Below, piece after piece: positions 9,392-17,510 of a stretch of 64,000 bases of DNA; within the stretch, counting starts at the first letter, position 1, and each line of letters begins with the position of its first letter. The stretch is from Chryseobacterium endalhagicum (lineage in GTDB: Bacteria > Bacteroidota > Bacteroidia > Flavobacteriales > Weeksellaceae). A program made the position numbers and the translations under genes. The notes beneath the pieces were generated by a model. That model was not told the origin of the DNA. It saw only the letters and a program-made list of their open reading frames with translations, and did not search any database. The stretch lies in assembly GCF_016745235.1 (NCBI RefSeq), contig NZ_JAELVM010000002.1, positions 992,001 through 1,056,000 of the forward strand, given 5' to 3'.

Positions 9392-9408
9392 TAGCAATTA
9401 ACGATCAT

Positions 9409-10248
9409 ATGTACAATTTGTTTTTTTTATTATTAATATCTCTAGTATCTGGGCAAAGCTATCGTTTTGTATACGAATATAAAATGATTCCGGATACCAC
9501 TAGAAAAGACTCTTTGGTAATAAATTACATGAATCTTGACAGTGATGGAAAGAAATCTTTTTTTTATAATAGTACAAAATACGAAGCAGATTCTACATAC
9601 AACAGCAGCAAAGATTTTGGAGCTATTCTTAAAACTGAAAGATATGATCATAATTTAATTTATGTTGTAGAAAAGGATTATTCGTTACAAGAGATAAAGT
9701 TTTATACAAAATTTGCAAGTGCAGGTCTGGTAATGATTGATAGTGAAATTCCCAAATGGAAATTAGAAAAAGAATTTGAGAAAATTAATAACATGAATTG
9801 CCAAAAAGCAAGTTTGAAAAATTATAAGGGGAGAGATTGGGAAGCCTGGTTTACAGCTTATCCTTTAAGTGATGGACCATATAAATTTTATGGGCTACCC
9901 GGGCTTATAATACAATTGAGTGATAGTAAAAAAGAACATATTTTTAACTTAATTAAAACTAAAAAAATTCATTCTGTTTTTTCACTTTTACCCAAAAACA
10001 GTAAAGTAGTAACTCAGATGGAATATGAGAAATTAATAAAAAATAAAAATTTTAATTTTGATCGCGATGTTGAAAGTTTTACAGCAGATGTAAAAGCTGG
10101 CAAAGTAGGAGTTATTATGAAAAACGGATACGCTGCCGATTTTAATTATAACGATTTAAAAAAAAGTAGTAAAACGGGTAAAATAGATGATGAAATTGCA
10201 AAAAGACTAAAGGCTACAAGTAATCCTATTGAGATAAGTGCGGATTAA
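9409..10248 (+). CDS. GLPGLI family protein, secreted
   Basis: 279 residues from the ATG at 9409; an upstream in-frame ATG at 9346 would overlap the peptide gene and lacks a signal peptide, so it is not used. MYNLFFLLLISLVSGQS is a signal peptide. The family motif GLPGLI is at residues 162-167, followed by IQLSD. GLPGLI proteins (TIGR01200) are Bacteroidota-specific and of unknown function, probably exported to the periplasm or surface. The start lies 17 bp after the GG-leader peptide stop, which suggests an operon. A bidirectional terminator follows. Confidence 0.85.
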   Translation: MYNLFFLLLISLVSGQSYRFVYEYKMIPDTTRKDSLVINYMNLDSDGKKSFFYNSTKYEADSTYNSSKDFGAILKTERYDHNLIYVVEKDYSLQEIKFYTKFASAGLVMIDSEIPKWKLEKEFEKINNMNCQKASLKNYKGRDWEAWFTAYPLSDGPYKFYGLPGLIIQLSDSKKEHIFNLIKTKKIHSVFSLLPKNSKVVTQMEYEKLIKNKNFNFDRDVESFTADVKAGKVGVIMKNGYAADFNYNDLKKSSKTGKIDDEIAKRLKATSNPIEISAD

Positions 10249-10255
10249 AAAACAA

Positions 10256-10285
10256 AAACTGCTCAGGAACCTGAACAGTTTTTTT
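10256..10285. terminator. Bidirectional terminator between convergent genes
   Basis: AAACTG-c-TCAGG pairs with CCTGA-a-CAGTTT around a 2-nt loop, with A-rich sequence on the left and TTTTTTT on the right. It lies between the GLPGLI gene (+) and the lipoprotein gene (-). Confidence 0.75.
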
Positions 10286-10315
10286 ATGCTGAATAACCCG
10301 TATTCCAAACTCCGA

Positions 10316-10753
10316 TTAAATCTTCGTTCTCTTCAACTCAATCACATTATTTCCCTGTTCAAGGTGCAGGCTGTCTCCCTTCACTCTTGCAGTCATATCA
10401 TCTTTTTTGTAGATCGTTTCACCATCCTTGGTTTCCGTTTTTGGAAGTGTGAACGTCTTTTTGTTGCTGGTAATGGCAACGTTGCTGTCCTCTGGATCAT
10501 TTTTGAATACTACCTTCACCAGAGATCCGTCTGTTGCTTTATAAACGAAATCTGTTTTTGTTACTCTTTTCCCGTTCACTTCAATCGTTGAGGAGCTTTG
10601 GGTTGCAGAATCAATTTTACCATTGCTATCTGTGATCACAGTTTCAGAGCTATCCGTTTTAAGTACGCTTTTGTTTCCGCTTTCACCTGATTTTTTACAG
10701 CTGATAACAGTTATTGCAAGTACGGCATTCAGTACGATGAGACTTTTTTTCAT
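10316..10753 (-). CDS. Small lipoprotein of unknown function
   Basis: 145 residues. A lipobox, VISC with C19, ends the N-terminal hydrophobic segment, so the mature protein should be membrane-anchored. The rest is a Ser/Thr/Lys-rich linker (about 20-60) and a C-terminal part ending HLEQGNNVIELKRTKI, probably beta-rich. I do not recognise a named family. It is divergent from the GH35 gene and convergent with the GLPGLI gene. Confidence 0.75.
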   Translation of the reverse strand: MKKSLIVLNAVLAITVISCKKSGESGNKSVLKTDSSETVITDSNGKIDSATQSSSTIEVNGKRVTKTDFVYKATDGSLVKVVFKNDPEDSNVAITSNKKTFTLPKTETKDGETIYKKDDMTARVKGDSLHLEQGNNVIELKRTKI

Positions 10754-10818
10754 GATTTTTTAAGTTTAATATGGAGCTTAAATTTTATTCTTTAATTTTA
10801 CAAAAATCATGCTATAAT

Positions 10819-12678
10819 ATGAAATCTTTCTGTCATTATTTATACATAATTATTTTCTTTTTCACGGTTAATGTAATGCATTCTCAGAAAAGGAATTTTG
10901 AAATCAAGGACAGCCATTTTTTATTGAATGGAAAACCTTTTACCATCTATTCCGGAGAGATGCATTATCCAAGAGTTCCGTCAGAATATTGGAAGCACCG
11001 GCTGCAAATGATGAAAGCTATGGGACTCAATACCGTCACCACCTATGTTTTTTGGAATTATCACGAAGAATCGCCAGGAAAATGGAGCTTTTCAGGGGAA
11101 AAAGATTTGAAAAAGTTTATTAAAACAGCACAGGAAGTAGGTTTGTATGTGATTATCCGTCCGGGGCCATATGTTTGTGCAGAATGGGAATTCGGCGGGT
11201 ACCCGTGGTGGCTGCAGAAAAATAAGAATTTAGAAATAAGAACAGATAATGAGGCTTTTTTGAAGCAGTGCGAAAGCTATATCAATGAATTGGCGAAACA
11301 GATTATTCCCCTGCAGATTAATAATGGCGGCCCGGTTATTATGGTTCAGGCTGAAAATGAATTCGGGTCTTATGTTGCCCAACGGAAAGATATCTCATTG
11401 GAACAGCACAGAACATACAGCCATAAAATAAAAGATTTGCTGGTGAAATCAGGATTATCCGTTCCTTTTTTTACATCAGATGGCAGCTCTTTGTTTAAAG
11501 GAGGTTCCATTGATGGTGCTTTGCCCACAGCTAACGGAGAAAGTGATATCGAAGTGCTGAAAAAAGTAATCAATGAATACCATGGGGGTAAAGGTCCGTA
11601 CATGGTGGCAGAATATTATCCCGGCTGGCTTGATCACTGGGCAGAACCCTTTCCTAAAGTTTCTACCGAAGAGGTTGTGAAACAATCTGAGCTGTATATC
11701 AAAAATGGCGTTTCTTTCAATTATTATATGATTCACGGAGGAACGAATTTTGGTTTTACCAGCGGAGCCAATTACGATAAAGATCATGATATCCAGCCGG
11801 ACATGACAAGCTACGATTATGATGCACCTATCACGGAAGCTGGCTGGGCAACTCCGAAATACAATGCTTTAAGAAAAATATTTCAGAAAATTAATAAGGA
11901 AAAGCTTCCTGAAGTCCCAAAAGCTCCCAAAATAATCACTTTTAAAAACATACAGTTTTCCAAAACGGCTGCTTTATTTGATCTGATTAAAAAGCAAAGC
12001 CCGGTCAAGGCAGACCAACCCCGGACTTTTGAAGATCTTGGTTTGGGGCATGGTTATGTTCTTTACCGCAGAAAATTTGAAAAAAACGAAAAGGGAAAGC
12101 TTGAAATAAAAGGGTTGAGAGATTACGCTAATATTTATGTAAACGGAGTCTGGAAAGGCGAACTGAACCGTTATTATAAAAAATATGATCTGGATATTGA
12201 CATCAGATCGGGAGACGTTCTGGATATCCTTGTCGAAAATATGGGAAGGATCAATTATGGAGCACAAATTGTTCATAACCTCAAAGGAATTATAAGTCCT
12301 GTAACCATCAGTGAGAAAGAAATTGTCCGGAATTGGGAAATGTTTCCTTTACCCTTTGATAAAATGCCTGAGATTACGGCAAATTCAAAATCTATAGCTT
12401 TAAAAACACCGGTTATAAAAGAAGCTCATTTCCATCTTAATGAGACCGGAGATACTTTTCTTGATATGAGAAACTTCGGAAAAGGAATTGTTTTTGTGAA
12501 CGGAAGGAATATAGGACGATACTGGAGTAAAGTAGGGCCGCAGTTAACGCTTTATGTTCCCGGGGTCTGGCTGAAGAAAGGGAAAAATACCATTCAGGTT
12601 TTTGAACAGATCAATGATCAAGATATTCAGGAAATAAGCAGTATTGATACACCTATTCTTGATCAGCTTGTAAAATAA
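10819..12678 (+). CDS. Beta-galactosidase, glycoside hydrolase family 35
   Basis: 619 residues from the ATG at 10819, chosen because it opens a signal peptide (MKSFCHYLYIIIFFFTVNVMHSQ); an in-frame ATG 48 bp upstream is possible. Landmarks of GH35: GEMHYPRVPSEYW, RPGPYVCAEWEFGGYPWWL, the acid/base Glu in AENEFG (E181) and the nucleophile Glu in AEYYPGWLDHW (E265). A C-terminal beta-sandwich region follows (ending around VFVNGRNIGRYWSKVGPQ). It likely removes terminal galactose from oligo- or polysaccharides in the periplasm or outside. No SusC/D pair is adjacent. A terminator follows 32 bp downstream. Confidence 0.92.
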   Translation: MKSFCHYLYIIIFFFTVNVMHSQKRNFEIKDSHFLLNGKPFTIYSGEMHYPRVPSEYWKHRLQMMKAMGLNTVTTYVFWNYHEESPGKWSFSGEKDLKKFIKTAQEVGLYVIIRPGPYVCAEWEFGGYPWWLQKNKNLEIRTDNEAFLKQCESYINELAKQIIPLQINNGGPVIMVQAENEFGSYVAQRKDISLEQHRTYSHKIKDLLVKSGLSVPFFTSDGSSLFKGGSIDGALPTANGESDIEVLKKVINEYHGGKGPYMVAEYYPGWLDHWAEPFPKVSTEEVVKQSELYIKNGVSFNYYMIHGGTNFGFTSGANYDKDHDIQPDMTSYDYDAPITEAGWATPKYNALRKIFQKINKEKLPEVPKAPKIITFKNIQFSKTAALFDLIKKQSPVKADQPRTFEDLGLGHGYVLYRRKFEKNEKGKLEIKGLRDYANIYVNGVWKGELNRYYKKYDLDIDIRSGDVLDILVENMGRINYGAQIVHNLKGIISPVTISEKEIVRNWEMFPLPFDKMPEITANSKSIALKTPVIKEAHFHLNETGDTFLDMRNFGKGIVFVNGRNIGRYWSKVGPQLTLYVPGVWLKKGKNTIQVFEQINDQDIQEISSIDTPILDQLVK

Positions 12679-12710
12679 GTTTTTATTCTAACCCTTACTC
12701 AACACATATG

Positions 12711-12737
12711 CGTCTCTGTTTTTCAGGGACGTTTTTA
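12711..12737 (+). terminator. Intrinsic terminator after the GH35 gene
   Basis: CGTCTCTG pairs with CAGGGACG (one G-T pair) around a 5-nt T-rich loop, followed by TTTTTATTTT. Confidence 0.8.
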
Positions 12738-12808
12738 TTTTATGGTTAAGAAAGGATAAGTTTAAAATTAACCTGAGTTCAGGATAAGGCATTTTCGTTT
12801 ATATAATA

Positions 12809-12996
12809 GGGACAGGAAGTCAGAGGTTGGAAGAGGGAAGGTATTGAAGTCCAAAGCAAATACATCGCTGCTGTTTTTAATTATTTTTTTAATCTGCTTC
12901 AACAAATTTAAAGGCAGCTGTTGAATAGTATTGTCTGGAAGTAACTTCCATCCTCCCTCTTCCAGCTTCCTGCCCTTTAGTCTTAACTTCTTATCC
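12809..12996. repeat. Inverted heptamer arrays around a non-coding 90-bp core
   Basis: Left, G-rich array: six 7-bp units from 12809 to 12850 (for example GGGACAG, GAAGTCA, GAAGAGG). Right, C-rich array: eight units from 12941 to 12996 (for example CCCTCTT, CCAGCTT, CCTGCCC). Read on the other strand the right array gives GGGCAGG, AAGCTGG, AAGAGGG, clearly the partner of the left one with indels. The core between them holds no plausible gene. It fills most of the 436-bp gap before the response-regulator gene; the remaining part (12997-13173) is AT-rich with no clear promoter. Confidence 0.75.
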
Positions 12997-13173
12997 CGGA
13001 TTTTTAAATTAATATTAATTGTTTTTGAATTGACTGATAAAATCTAAAAAAAATGTTAAATTTAATGGTAATAAAAACAAACCAATAACCCTGAACTCAA
13101 GTCTTTAAATTACACAAAAGTGTAATTGTTTCCGCCTTGTTTTCTACCGAAATTTGTCTTAAACAAAAAAACA

Positions 13174-13806
13174 ATGAGCATTTCCATAGCCATAGTAGAA
13201 GACGAAAAGAACTACAACAATGCGTTGAAGAAGGTTATCAATTATCAGGATGATATGAGGGTGGCTGCCCAGTTCTTCGACGGGAATGATGCCCTGAAAA
13301 ATCTTCCCGCTATTGCCCCGGATGTTGTCATGATGGATATTCAGCTGCAGGATATGCTCGGCATAGAAATCATCGAAAAACTCAGAAAAGATATGCCGAA
13401 AACGCAGTTCATCATGTGTACCAGCTTTGAAGATGATGAAAAGATTTTCAATTCCCTGAAAGCCGGAGCTATGGGCTACCTGATCAAAGGAGAAAGTATG
13501 GAGAGGATCCTGTCTTCCATCCGTGATGTCTACAACGGAGGTGCACCCATGAGTCTTTCCATAGCACGAAGAGTATTAAGCCACTTCGAAAAAAAGCTCC
13601 CGGAAACCAAAGACTTTGATGACCTTACCGAGCGCGAAAAGGAAATTCTTGAGCTTCTTTCACAGGGACTTCTTTACAAAGAAATTGCCGATAAGAAATT
13701 CATCAGCATTGATACCGTAAAAAAACATGTAGGAAATATCTACCGAAAGCTGCACGTGAGCAATAAGGTAGAAGCTATAAATAAATTTAACCATTTTAAA
13801 AACTAA
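13174..13806 (+). CDS. Response regulator transcription factor, NarL/LuxR type
   Basis: 210 residues from the ATG at 13174; the frame extends upstream to 13126 but the added residues are not family-like. Receiver domain (5-125): acidic pocket E9/D10/E11, phosphoacceptor D55 in VVMMDIQ, conserved Lys in YLIKGES. LuxR-type helix-turn-helix (about 145-205): DLTEREKEILELLSQGLLYKEIADKKFISIDTVKKHVGNIYRKL. Probably phosphorylated by the HisKA_3-type kinase encoded three genes downstream and regulating nearby genes. An inverted heptamer repeat lies upstream. Confidence 0.93.
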   Translation: MSISIAIVEDEKNYNNALKKVINYQDDMRVAAQFFDGNDALKNLPAIAPDVVMMDIQLQDMLGIEIIEKLRKDMPKTQFIMCTSFEDDEKIFNSLKAGAMGYLIKGESMERILSSIRDVYNGGAPMSLSIARRVLSHFEKKLPETKDFDDLTEREKEILELLSQGLLYKEIADKKFISIDTVKKHVGNIYRKLHVSNKVEAINKFNHFKN

Positions 13807-13819
13807 AAAACTAAAAGCT

Positions 13820-14653
13820 ATGGAAACATTAGAAGAAGATTTCAATTGCTCAGTGGAAGCATTTATCATTTCTTTAGAAAAATCTGGAGAAATAGACGAT
13901 TTAAATAATAAAGAACATCTTACTGAATATGAGATGCGTGTGAAGAAATATATTAATGATAGAAGTATGAAATATGCTTTTACAGATCCTATAAAAGATA
14001 GTAAATTTTCCACGGACAGAGCGAATTTTATTAGTCTTTTACCAGGAATACAGTCTCCATTATCTGTTAACTTTAATATGTTTGAAACGCTTGTTACAGA
14101 TCATTTAGGTGCAGGCTATGTCGATATGAAGATATCTTTTATGGAACTACCTTCATTAGAAATCACTAAAATTTTGGAAGCAGCACCACAGGAAAGCGAA
14201 GCTTTAGCAAGCCGTGAAGGTCATCTGTATGCAGTAGTTTCTTTTATAGCTGATGCTTCGTCTGATCTGCTGGATGCCACATATGCTGTGTTTAATGTAT
14301 CCCAGCCTTATCATATCCCCTCAGCTAATCTGAACACTTATTGCATAAATTTTCAGGCTAGTGCTTTGGGAATAAGAATTAGAAATGCTTCTACGAGTAA
14401 TTATGTTCCATGCTGCCAAAAATATGATCTCCGCAAGGTGAAGAAGTACACTGACAGAATAAGACAATATCTAGGAGGCTGTAAAGAAAAGACTGTAGAA
14501 AATATTGATTTTGAATTGTGTTTTGGAGAGAGAAAACATGTTACACGTGGAACGATACAATCTTTTTATTTGGCTTCAATACCTTCAGATAACACCAAGG
14601 CGCAGTTGACAGCCCATTTTCCTTATTATGATCAGGGCAGTCTGGAACCATAA
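13820..14653 (+). CDS. Hypothetical protein between response regulator and kinase
   Basis: 277 residues, not recognised. No signal peptide or membrane segment; likely cytosolic or released by an unusual route. The N-terminal third is acidic and helical; the rest is mixed, with paired cysteines (YVPCCQKYD, about residue 198) and more cysteines near the end. It starts 13 bp after the response regulator and ends 2 bp before the 7TM-like gene, so it belongs to the same transcript. Possibly a signal, a target or a partner of the two-component system (inference). Confidence 0.7.
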   Translation: METLEEDFNCSVEAFIISLEKSGEIDDLNNKEHLTEYEMRVKKYINDRSMKYAFTDPIKDSKFSTDRANFISLLPGIQSPLSVNFNMFETLVTDHLGAGYVDMKISFMELPSLEITKILEAAPQESEALASREGHLYAVVSFIADASSDLLDATYAVFNVSQPYHIPSANLNTYCINFQASALGIRIRNASTSNYVPCCQKYDLRKVKKYTDRIRQYLGGCKEKTVENIDFELCFGERKHVTRGTIQSFYLASIPSDNTKAQLTAHFPYYDQGSLEP

Positions 14654-14655
14654 AA

Positions 14656-15276
14656 ATGTTGATAACTATTTACTATATTATCTCTTTTATTGTTTTAATA
14701 AAAGCAGCCATAGTTTTGGGGAGAAAAAAGTTTTCTTCCCAAGACTATTTCTTTTTTTTCCTGCTTATTAATTTTGGAGTGGATTTTTTTTCGGAACTGA
14801 ATATTATTAGTTCCAAATCTATCCAGTATAATTATTTGAATTTATTCAATATTCTTTACTTTACCTGTTTTTATTATTTGAATGTGAAAAGCAGAAAAAT
14901 GGTTATCGGAATGATTACCATTACTTTGATTGGAATACTTTTTAATCCCGGACTATTTTATTTAGATAAATATAGCTTAAGTTTTGCCATTCTTTATTGC
15001 ATTACCAATATTATACAGGTGCTCTATTGGTGTGGTTATAAATTAAACAATATCAACGAATCTAAAATTACAGATGATCCGGTTTTCTGGATATCATCTT
15101 CTATACTTTTATGGAGCTGTTTTTTTATTTTTAGAACTACACCGATGTATCTGCTGAATGAAATAGATAAACCATTTCTGCATTTACTGAAACAGCTGCT
15201 GAATGTAATTAATATTATCAGCAGCATATTATTTTATATAGCTTTACACAAATACAATATGATGAACAAAAAATGA
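14656..15276 (+). CDS. Polytopic membrane protein (about seven helices), putative sensor partner
   Basis: 206 residues, almost wholly hydrophobic with about seven predicted helices and short loops (MLITIYYIISFIVLIKAAIVLG ... SSILFYIALHKYNMMNKK). No named family recognised. Its stop overlaps the start of the histidine kinase gene by 4 bp (ATGA), so the two are translationally coupled. A membrane sensing module working with the kinase, which itself has one N-terminal helix, is a reasonable guess. Confidence 0.8.
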   Translation: MLITIYYIISFIVLIKAAIVLGRKKFSSQDYFFFFLLINFGVDFFSELNIISSKSIQYNYLNLFNILYFTCFYYLNVKSRKMVIGMITITLIGILFNPGLFYLDKYSLSFAILYCITNIIQVLYWCGYKLNNINESKITDDPVFWISSSILLWSCFFIFRTTPMYLLNEIDKPFLHLLKQLLNVINIISSILFYIALHKYNMMNKK

Positions 15277-16076
15277 AATCTTTACCGTCCGAAATAAAAC
15301 TTATTTTTTTAATTGCATTGCTTTTGGTGATACTTTTGGCTGCTTTTACAATTTTTGTAGTCTTAATGTACAATAGAAAGCAACTTTTATATTTTAAAGA
15401 ACAACAGCTCAATGAAGCAGAACACCAAAATCAGCTCCTCCAGAAAGAACTCGAAAAGCAGAGATCCATTGAGATAGAAAGAGAACGCATTTCCCACGAC
15501 ATGCATGATGACCTTGGAGCCGGAATTTCAGCACTGAAACTCCAGGCAGAATTCTTAAAACAGAAAGCTGATAATGATGATCTGCAGAATGATATCGATG
15601 AACTTCTGAAAACCTCGGAAGAAATGAACCTTTCCATGCGCGAAATGCTGTGGAGTCTGAACTCAGGAAATGATACCCTTGGAAGTTTTATAGATTATGC
15701 CATACAATATGCGGATAACTTTTTGAAAAAAACCAAAATAAAACTCTGGTCCGAAAGCGTAGATATTATTTCAGATACTTCAATTTCCACAGAAATGAGA
15801 CGGAATATGTTCTTGTGCCTTAAAGAAAGCCTGAACAATGCCTACAAGCACAGCCAGTCCAGTCAGCTGAGGCTCTCATTTACTCAGACAGGTAAAGAAT
15901 TTGTAATGAGGGTTTCAGATAATGGAATAGGGATTAATAGCGAAAAACCGGAAGGAAACGGTCTCAGGAACATGAAGCGTCGTATGCAGGAGCAGAACGG
16001 TGTATGTCATATTTTCTCTGAAGGGGTAGGGACAGAGGTTGTTTTCAGTATTTTACTTTTTAAAAAATGTTTATAA
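15273..16076 (+). CDS. Sensor histidine kinase, HisKA_3 / NarX type
   Basis: 267 residues. One N-terminal membrane helix (about 9-32), a coiled coil (40-72), then the HisKA_3 dimerisation domain with ERISHDMHDDLGAGISALK; H78 in the DMHDD motif is the likely phosphoacceptor. The HATPase domain follows with the N box (ESLNNAYKHS) and G box (VSDNGIGINSEKPEGNGLRNMKRRM). It has no extracellular sensor, so input probably comes from the upstream 7TM-like protein. Partner regulator: the NarL-type gene at 13174. A decayed copy of its 3' end lies at 16822-16892. Confidence 0.92.
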   Translation: MKSLPSEIKLIFLIALLLVILLAAFTIFVVLMYNRKQLLYFKEQQLNEAEHQNQLLQKELEKQRSIEIERERISHDMHDDLGAGISALKLQAEFLKQKADNDDLQNDIDELLKTSEEMNLSMREMLWSLNSGNDTLGSFIDYAIQYADNFLKKTKIKLWSESVDIISDTSISTEMRRNMFLCLKESLNNAYKHSQSSQLRLSFTQTGKEFVMRVSDNGIGINSEKPEGNGLRNMKRRMQEQNGVCHIFSEGVGTEVVFSILLFKKCL

Positions 16077-16173
16077 GGCATCACTGAAAACAGGTCTCTG
16101 TATTCACCTTTTATGTCTTAAAAAAGAATTTAAAACCACGACAACTGTGGATACTCTTATCAAAAATTTTATT

Positions 16174-16181
16174 TACATTTG
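16174..16181 (+). promoter_or_regulatory. -7 promoter element for the 16206 gene
   Basis: TACATTTG fits TAnnTTTG exactly and lies 24 bp before the ATG at 16206. No TTG is seen at the expected upstream distance, so the assignment is tentative. Confidence 0.45.
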
Positions 16182-16205
16182 AAAGTAAACCCCAAAACAG
16201 ATAAT

Positions 16206-16811
16206 ATGGAAGCACAAATTGTATCAAGAGATCTAAGCAATCATAAAATAAGCTTGGATTTGATGACAAAAATGAGGAATGCATTTTTAGAATCTGATTT
16301 AGTACAAAGTGAGAGTCTGAATAAGAATTTTTCTCTATCTCAGAAGTGCCTCGAATTTATTAAGTCACATAAGGAATGTGAAGAACTTATTTTAGAACTT
16401 ACTGAAATCAAAGGAGAGATAGAACTTTTAGTGAGTTTAGATAGAAAATCTGAAATTAGGTATAGTTTATTTAATGTAGCATTTCCGGTAGAAATCCAGA
16501 ACAATGAATATAATATTTATAAGGAAAATTTTGAAAAAAATATTTCTGTAACATTAGATAATTTTATTTTTGGAGCAACTCACGGCTTAAAAAATAGAAA
16601 TACAAGAAAAATTTTTCTTCCCAGAGACCTTTTCATAAATGATGCTCAGGTAGTATTATTACCCGCATTAGTTACTCTTTTTGATATGGGAGATGAGTAT
16701 GAGTTAAAATATTTTCAACAACTTACTTATATTATCAATATAAAACCTAATAATACCTTTGAGATGGAAGAATGGTTTGATCGGAATGGGTTATGTCCTC
16801 CGGGTTGTTAA
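16206..16811 (+). CDS. Hypothetical protein with C-terminal CPPGC
   Basis: 201 residues from the ATG at 16206; an extension to a TTG at 16179 would overlap the -7 promoter element and is not favoured. Mostly helical and acidic, no signal peptide or membrane helix, no recognised family. The last residues are CPPGC, two cysteines around Pro-Pro-Gly, which could hold a metal, a disulphide or a modification. The gene sits between the 3' end of the histidine kinase and a decayed second copy of that 3' end, which suggests that it was inserted with, or left over from, a duplication. Confidence 0.65.
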   Translation: MEAQIVSRDLSNHKISLDLMTKMRNAFLESDLVQSESLNKNFSLSQKCLEFIKSHKECEELILELTEIKGEIELLVSLDRKSEIRYSLFNVAFPVEIQNNEYNIYKENFEKNISVTLDNFIFGATHGLKNRNTRKIFLPRDLFINDAQVVLLPALVTLFDMGDEYELKYFQQLTYIINIKPNNTFEMEEWFDRNGLCPPGC

Positions 16812-16821
16812 TATTATCCAT

Positions 16822-16892
16822 AGAGATGAAGCAGAATGTGTTTTATGTCTAAAGGGTCAGGAACGGAAGTCGTTTTCCGGATTTTATTGTAG
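16822..16892 (+). pseudogene. Relic of a histidine kinase 3' end
   Basis: The frame ending at TAG 16890-16892 reads ...KGSGTEVVFRILL, closely matching the C-terminus of the kinase at 15273 (EGVGTEVVFSILL...). The DNA downstream keeps the match: GCATCACTGAAAA occurs after both ends (16078-16090 and 16917-16929). No kinase core remains upstream. Either a tandem duplicate was lost apart from its end, or the 16206 gene was inserted beside a duplicated segment. Confidence 0.7.
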
Positions 16893-16915
16893 AAAAAGAA
16901 AATAATTATAGAGCC

Positions 16916-16943
16916 AGCATCACTGAAAAGTGGTGCTTTTTTG
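16916..16943 (+). terminator. Intrinsic terminator after the kinase relic
   Basis: AGCATCACT pairs with AGTGGTGCT (one G-T pair) around a GAAA tetraloop, followed by TTTTTTG. The equivalent sequence after the intact kinase keeps GCATCACTGAAAA but has lost the pairing arm. Confidence 0.85.
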
Positions 16944-16968
16944 TTTCTATAATCACCCCTTTGTGTAA

Positions 16969-16999
16969 TTGACATGCTTCTTTTTAAAGCTGAAATTTG
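16969..16999 (+). promoter_or_regulatory. Possible promoter for 17019
   Basis: TTG at 16969-16971 and GAAATTTG at 16992-16999, 20 bp apart. The -7 element departs from TAnnTTTG at its first base. It lies just downstream of a terminator and 19 bp before the ATG at 17019, which makes it the natural candidate. Confidence 0.4.
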
Positions 17000-17018
17000 A
17001 ATCATAAAACTAATAGCC

Positions 17019-17501
17019 ATGAAAACTAAAAAAGATCAATTAGCAAGAATTATAAACACACAGGCCCAACTGCTCAATTTCAAAATTATGGAACTGCAGA
17101 TGAGCAGTGCTATATCTGCTGCACAGGAGAGCGACAGCAGATATGTTGCCGCTAAAAATTTAAGGCTTCCCTCTGATGAATCTCCAGTCACTGTCTCAAT
17201 TTATTTTGGAGGAGAAGGACAAGCCGGAACTTCTACTTTTAAAATATTGAGAACCAATCAGCCTAGTAAATCTATTAAAGTATCAACAGATAATATTTTA
17301 ATAGGAACGTGTAATGAACTGATCGGGAATGTTCTGAGCATAGAATCCATGATACAGGATCTAAGCACAGATAGTGATAAAACGATTCTGACTGTAAAGA
17401 TCAGACAAAATGGAACAATTATTTATAATGACACACACACTTCTGAAGTGAAGAATCAAGGGGAAGTTTCGTCATATACACATCATATTACCTTCTATTA
17501 A
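17019..17501 (+). CDS. Hypothetical protein, probably cotranscribed with 17511
   Basis: 160 residues, not recognised, no signal peptide. The N-terminal 40 residues look like an amphipathic helix (LARIINTQAQLLNFKIMELQMSSAISAAQ); the rest looks beta-rich, with DKTILTVKIRQNGTIIYND near the end. It stops 9 bp before the next gene, a secreted protein, so the two probably work together. Confidence 0.65.
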   Translation: MKTKKDQLARIINTQAQLLNFKIMELQMSSAISAAQESDSRYVAAKNLRLPSDESPVTVSIYFGGEGQAGTSTFKILRTNQPSKSIKVSTDNILIGTCNELIGNVLSIESMIQDLSTDSDKTILTVKIRQNGTIIYNDTHTSEVKNQGEVSSYTHHITFY

Positions 17502-17510
17502 AAAAACATC

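Noticed and set aside
9346..9408. Upstream ATG for the GLPGLI gene
   Set aside because: It would overlap the GG-leader peptide gene and place the signal peptide internally; the ATG at 9409 starts a clean signal peptide.
11370..11787. Minus-strand open frames inside the GH35 gene
   Set aside because: Antisense shadows of a well-supported gene, with no family resemblance or start signals. The same applies to other antisense frames inside secY, recJ, the T9SS genes and the GH63-like gene.
16179..16205. TTG start extending the 16206 gene
   Set aside because: The TTG is part of the -7 promoter element TACATTTG, so it would lie upstream of the transcript start.
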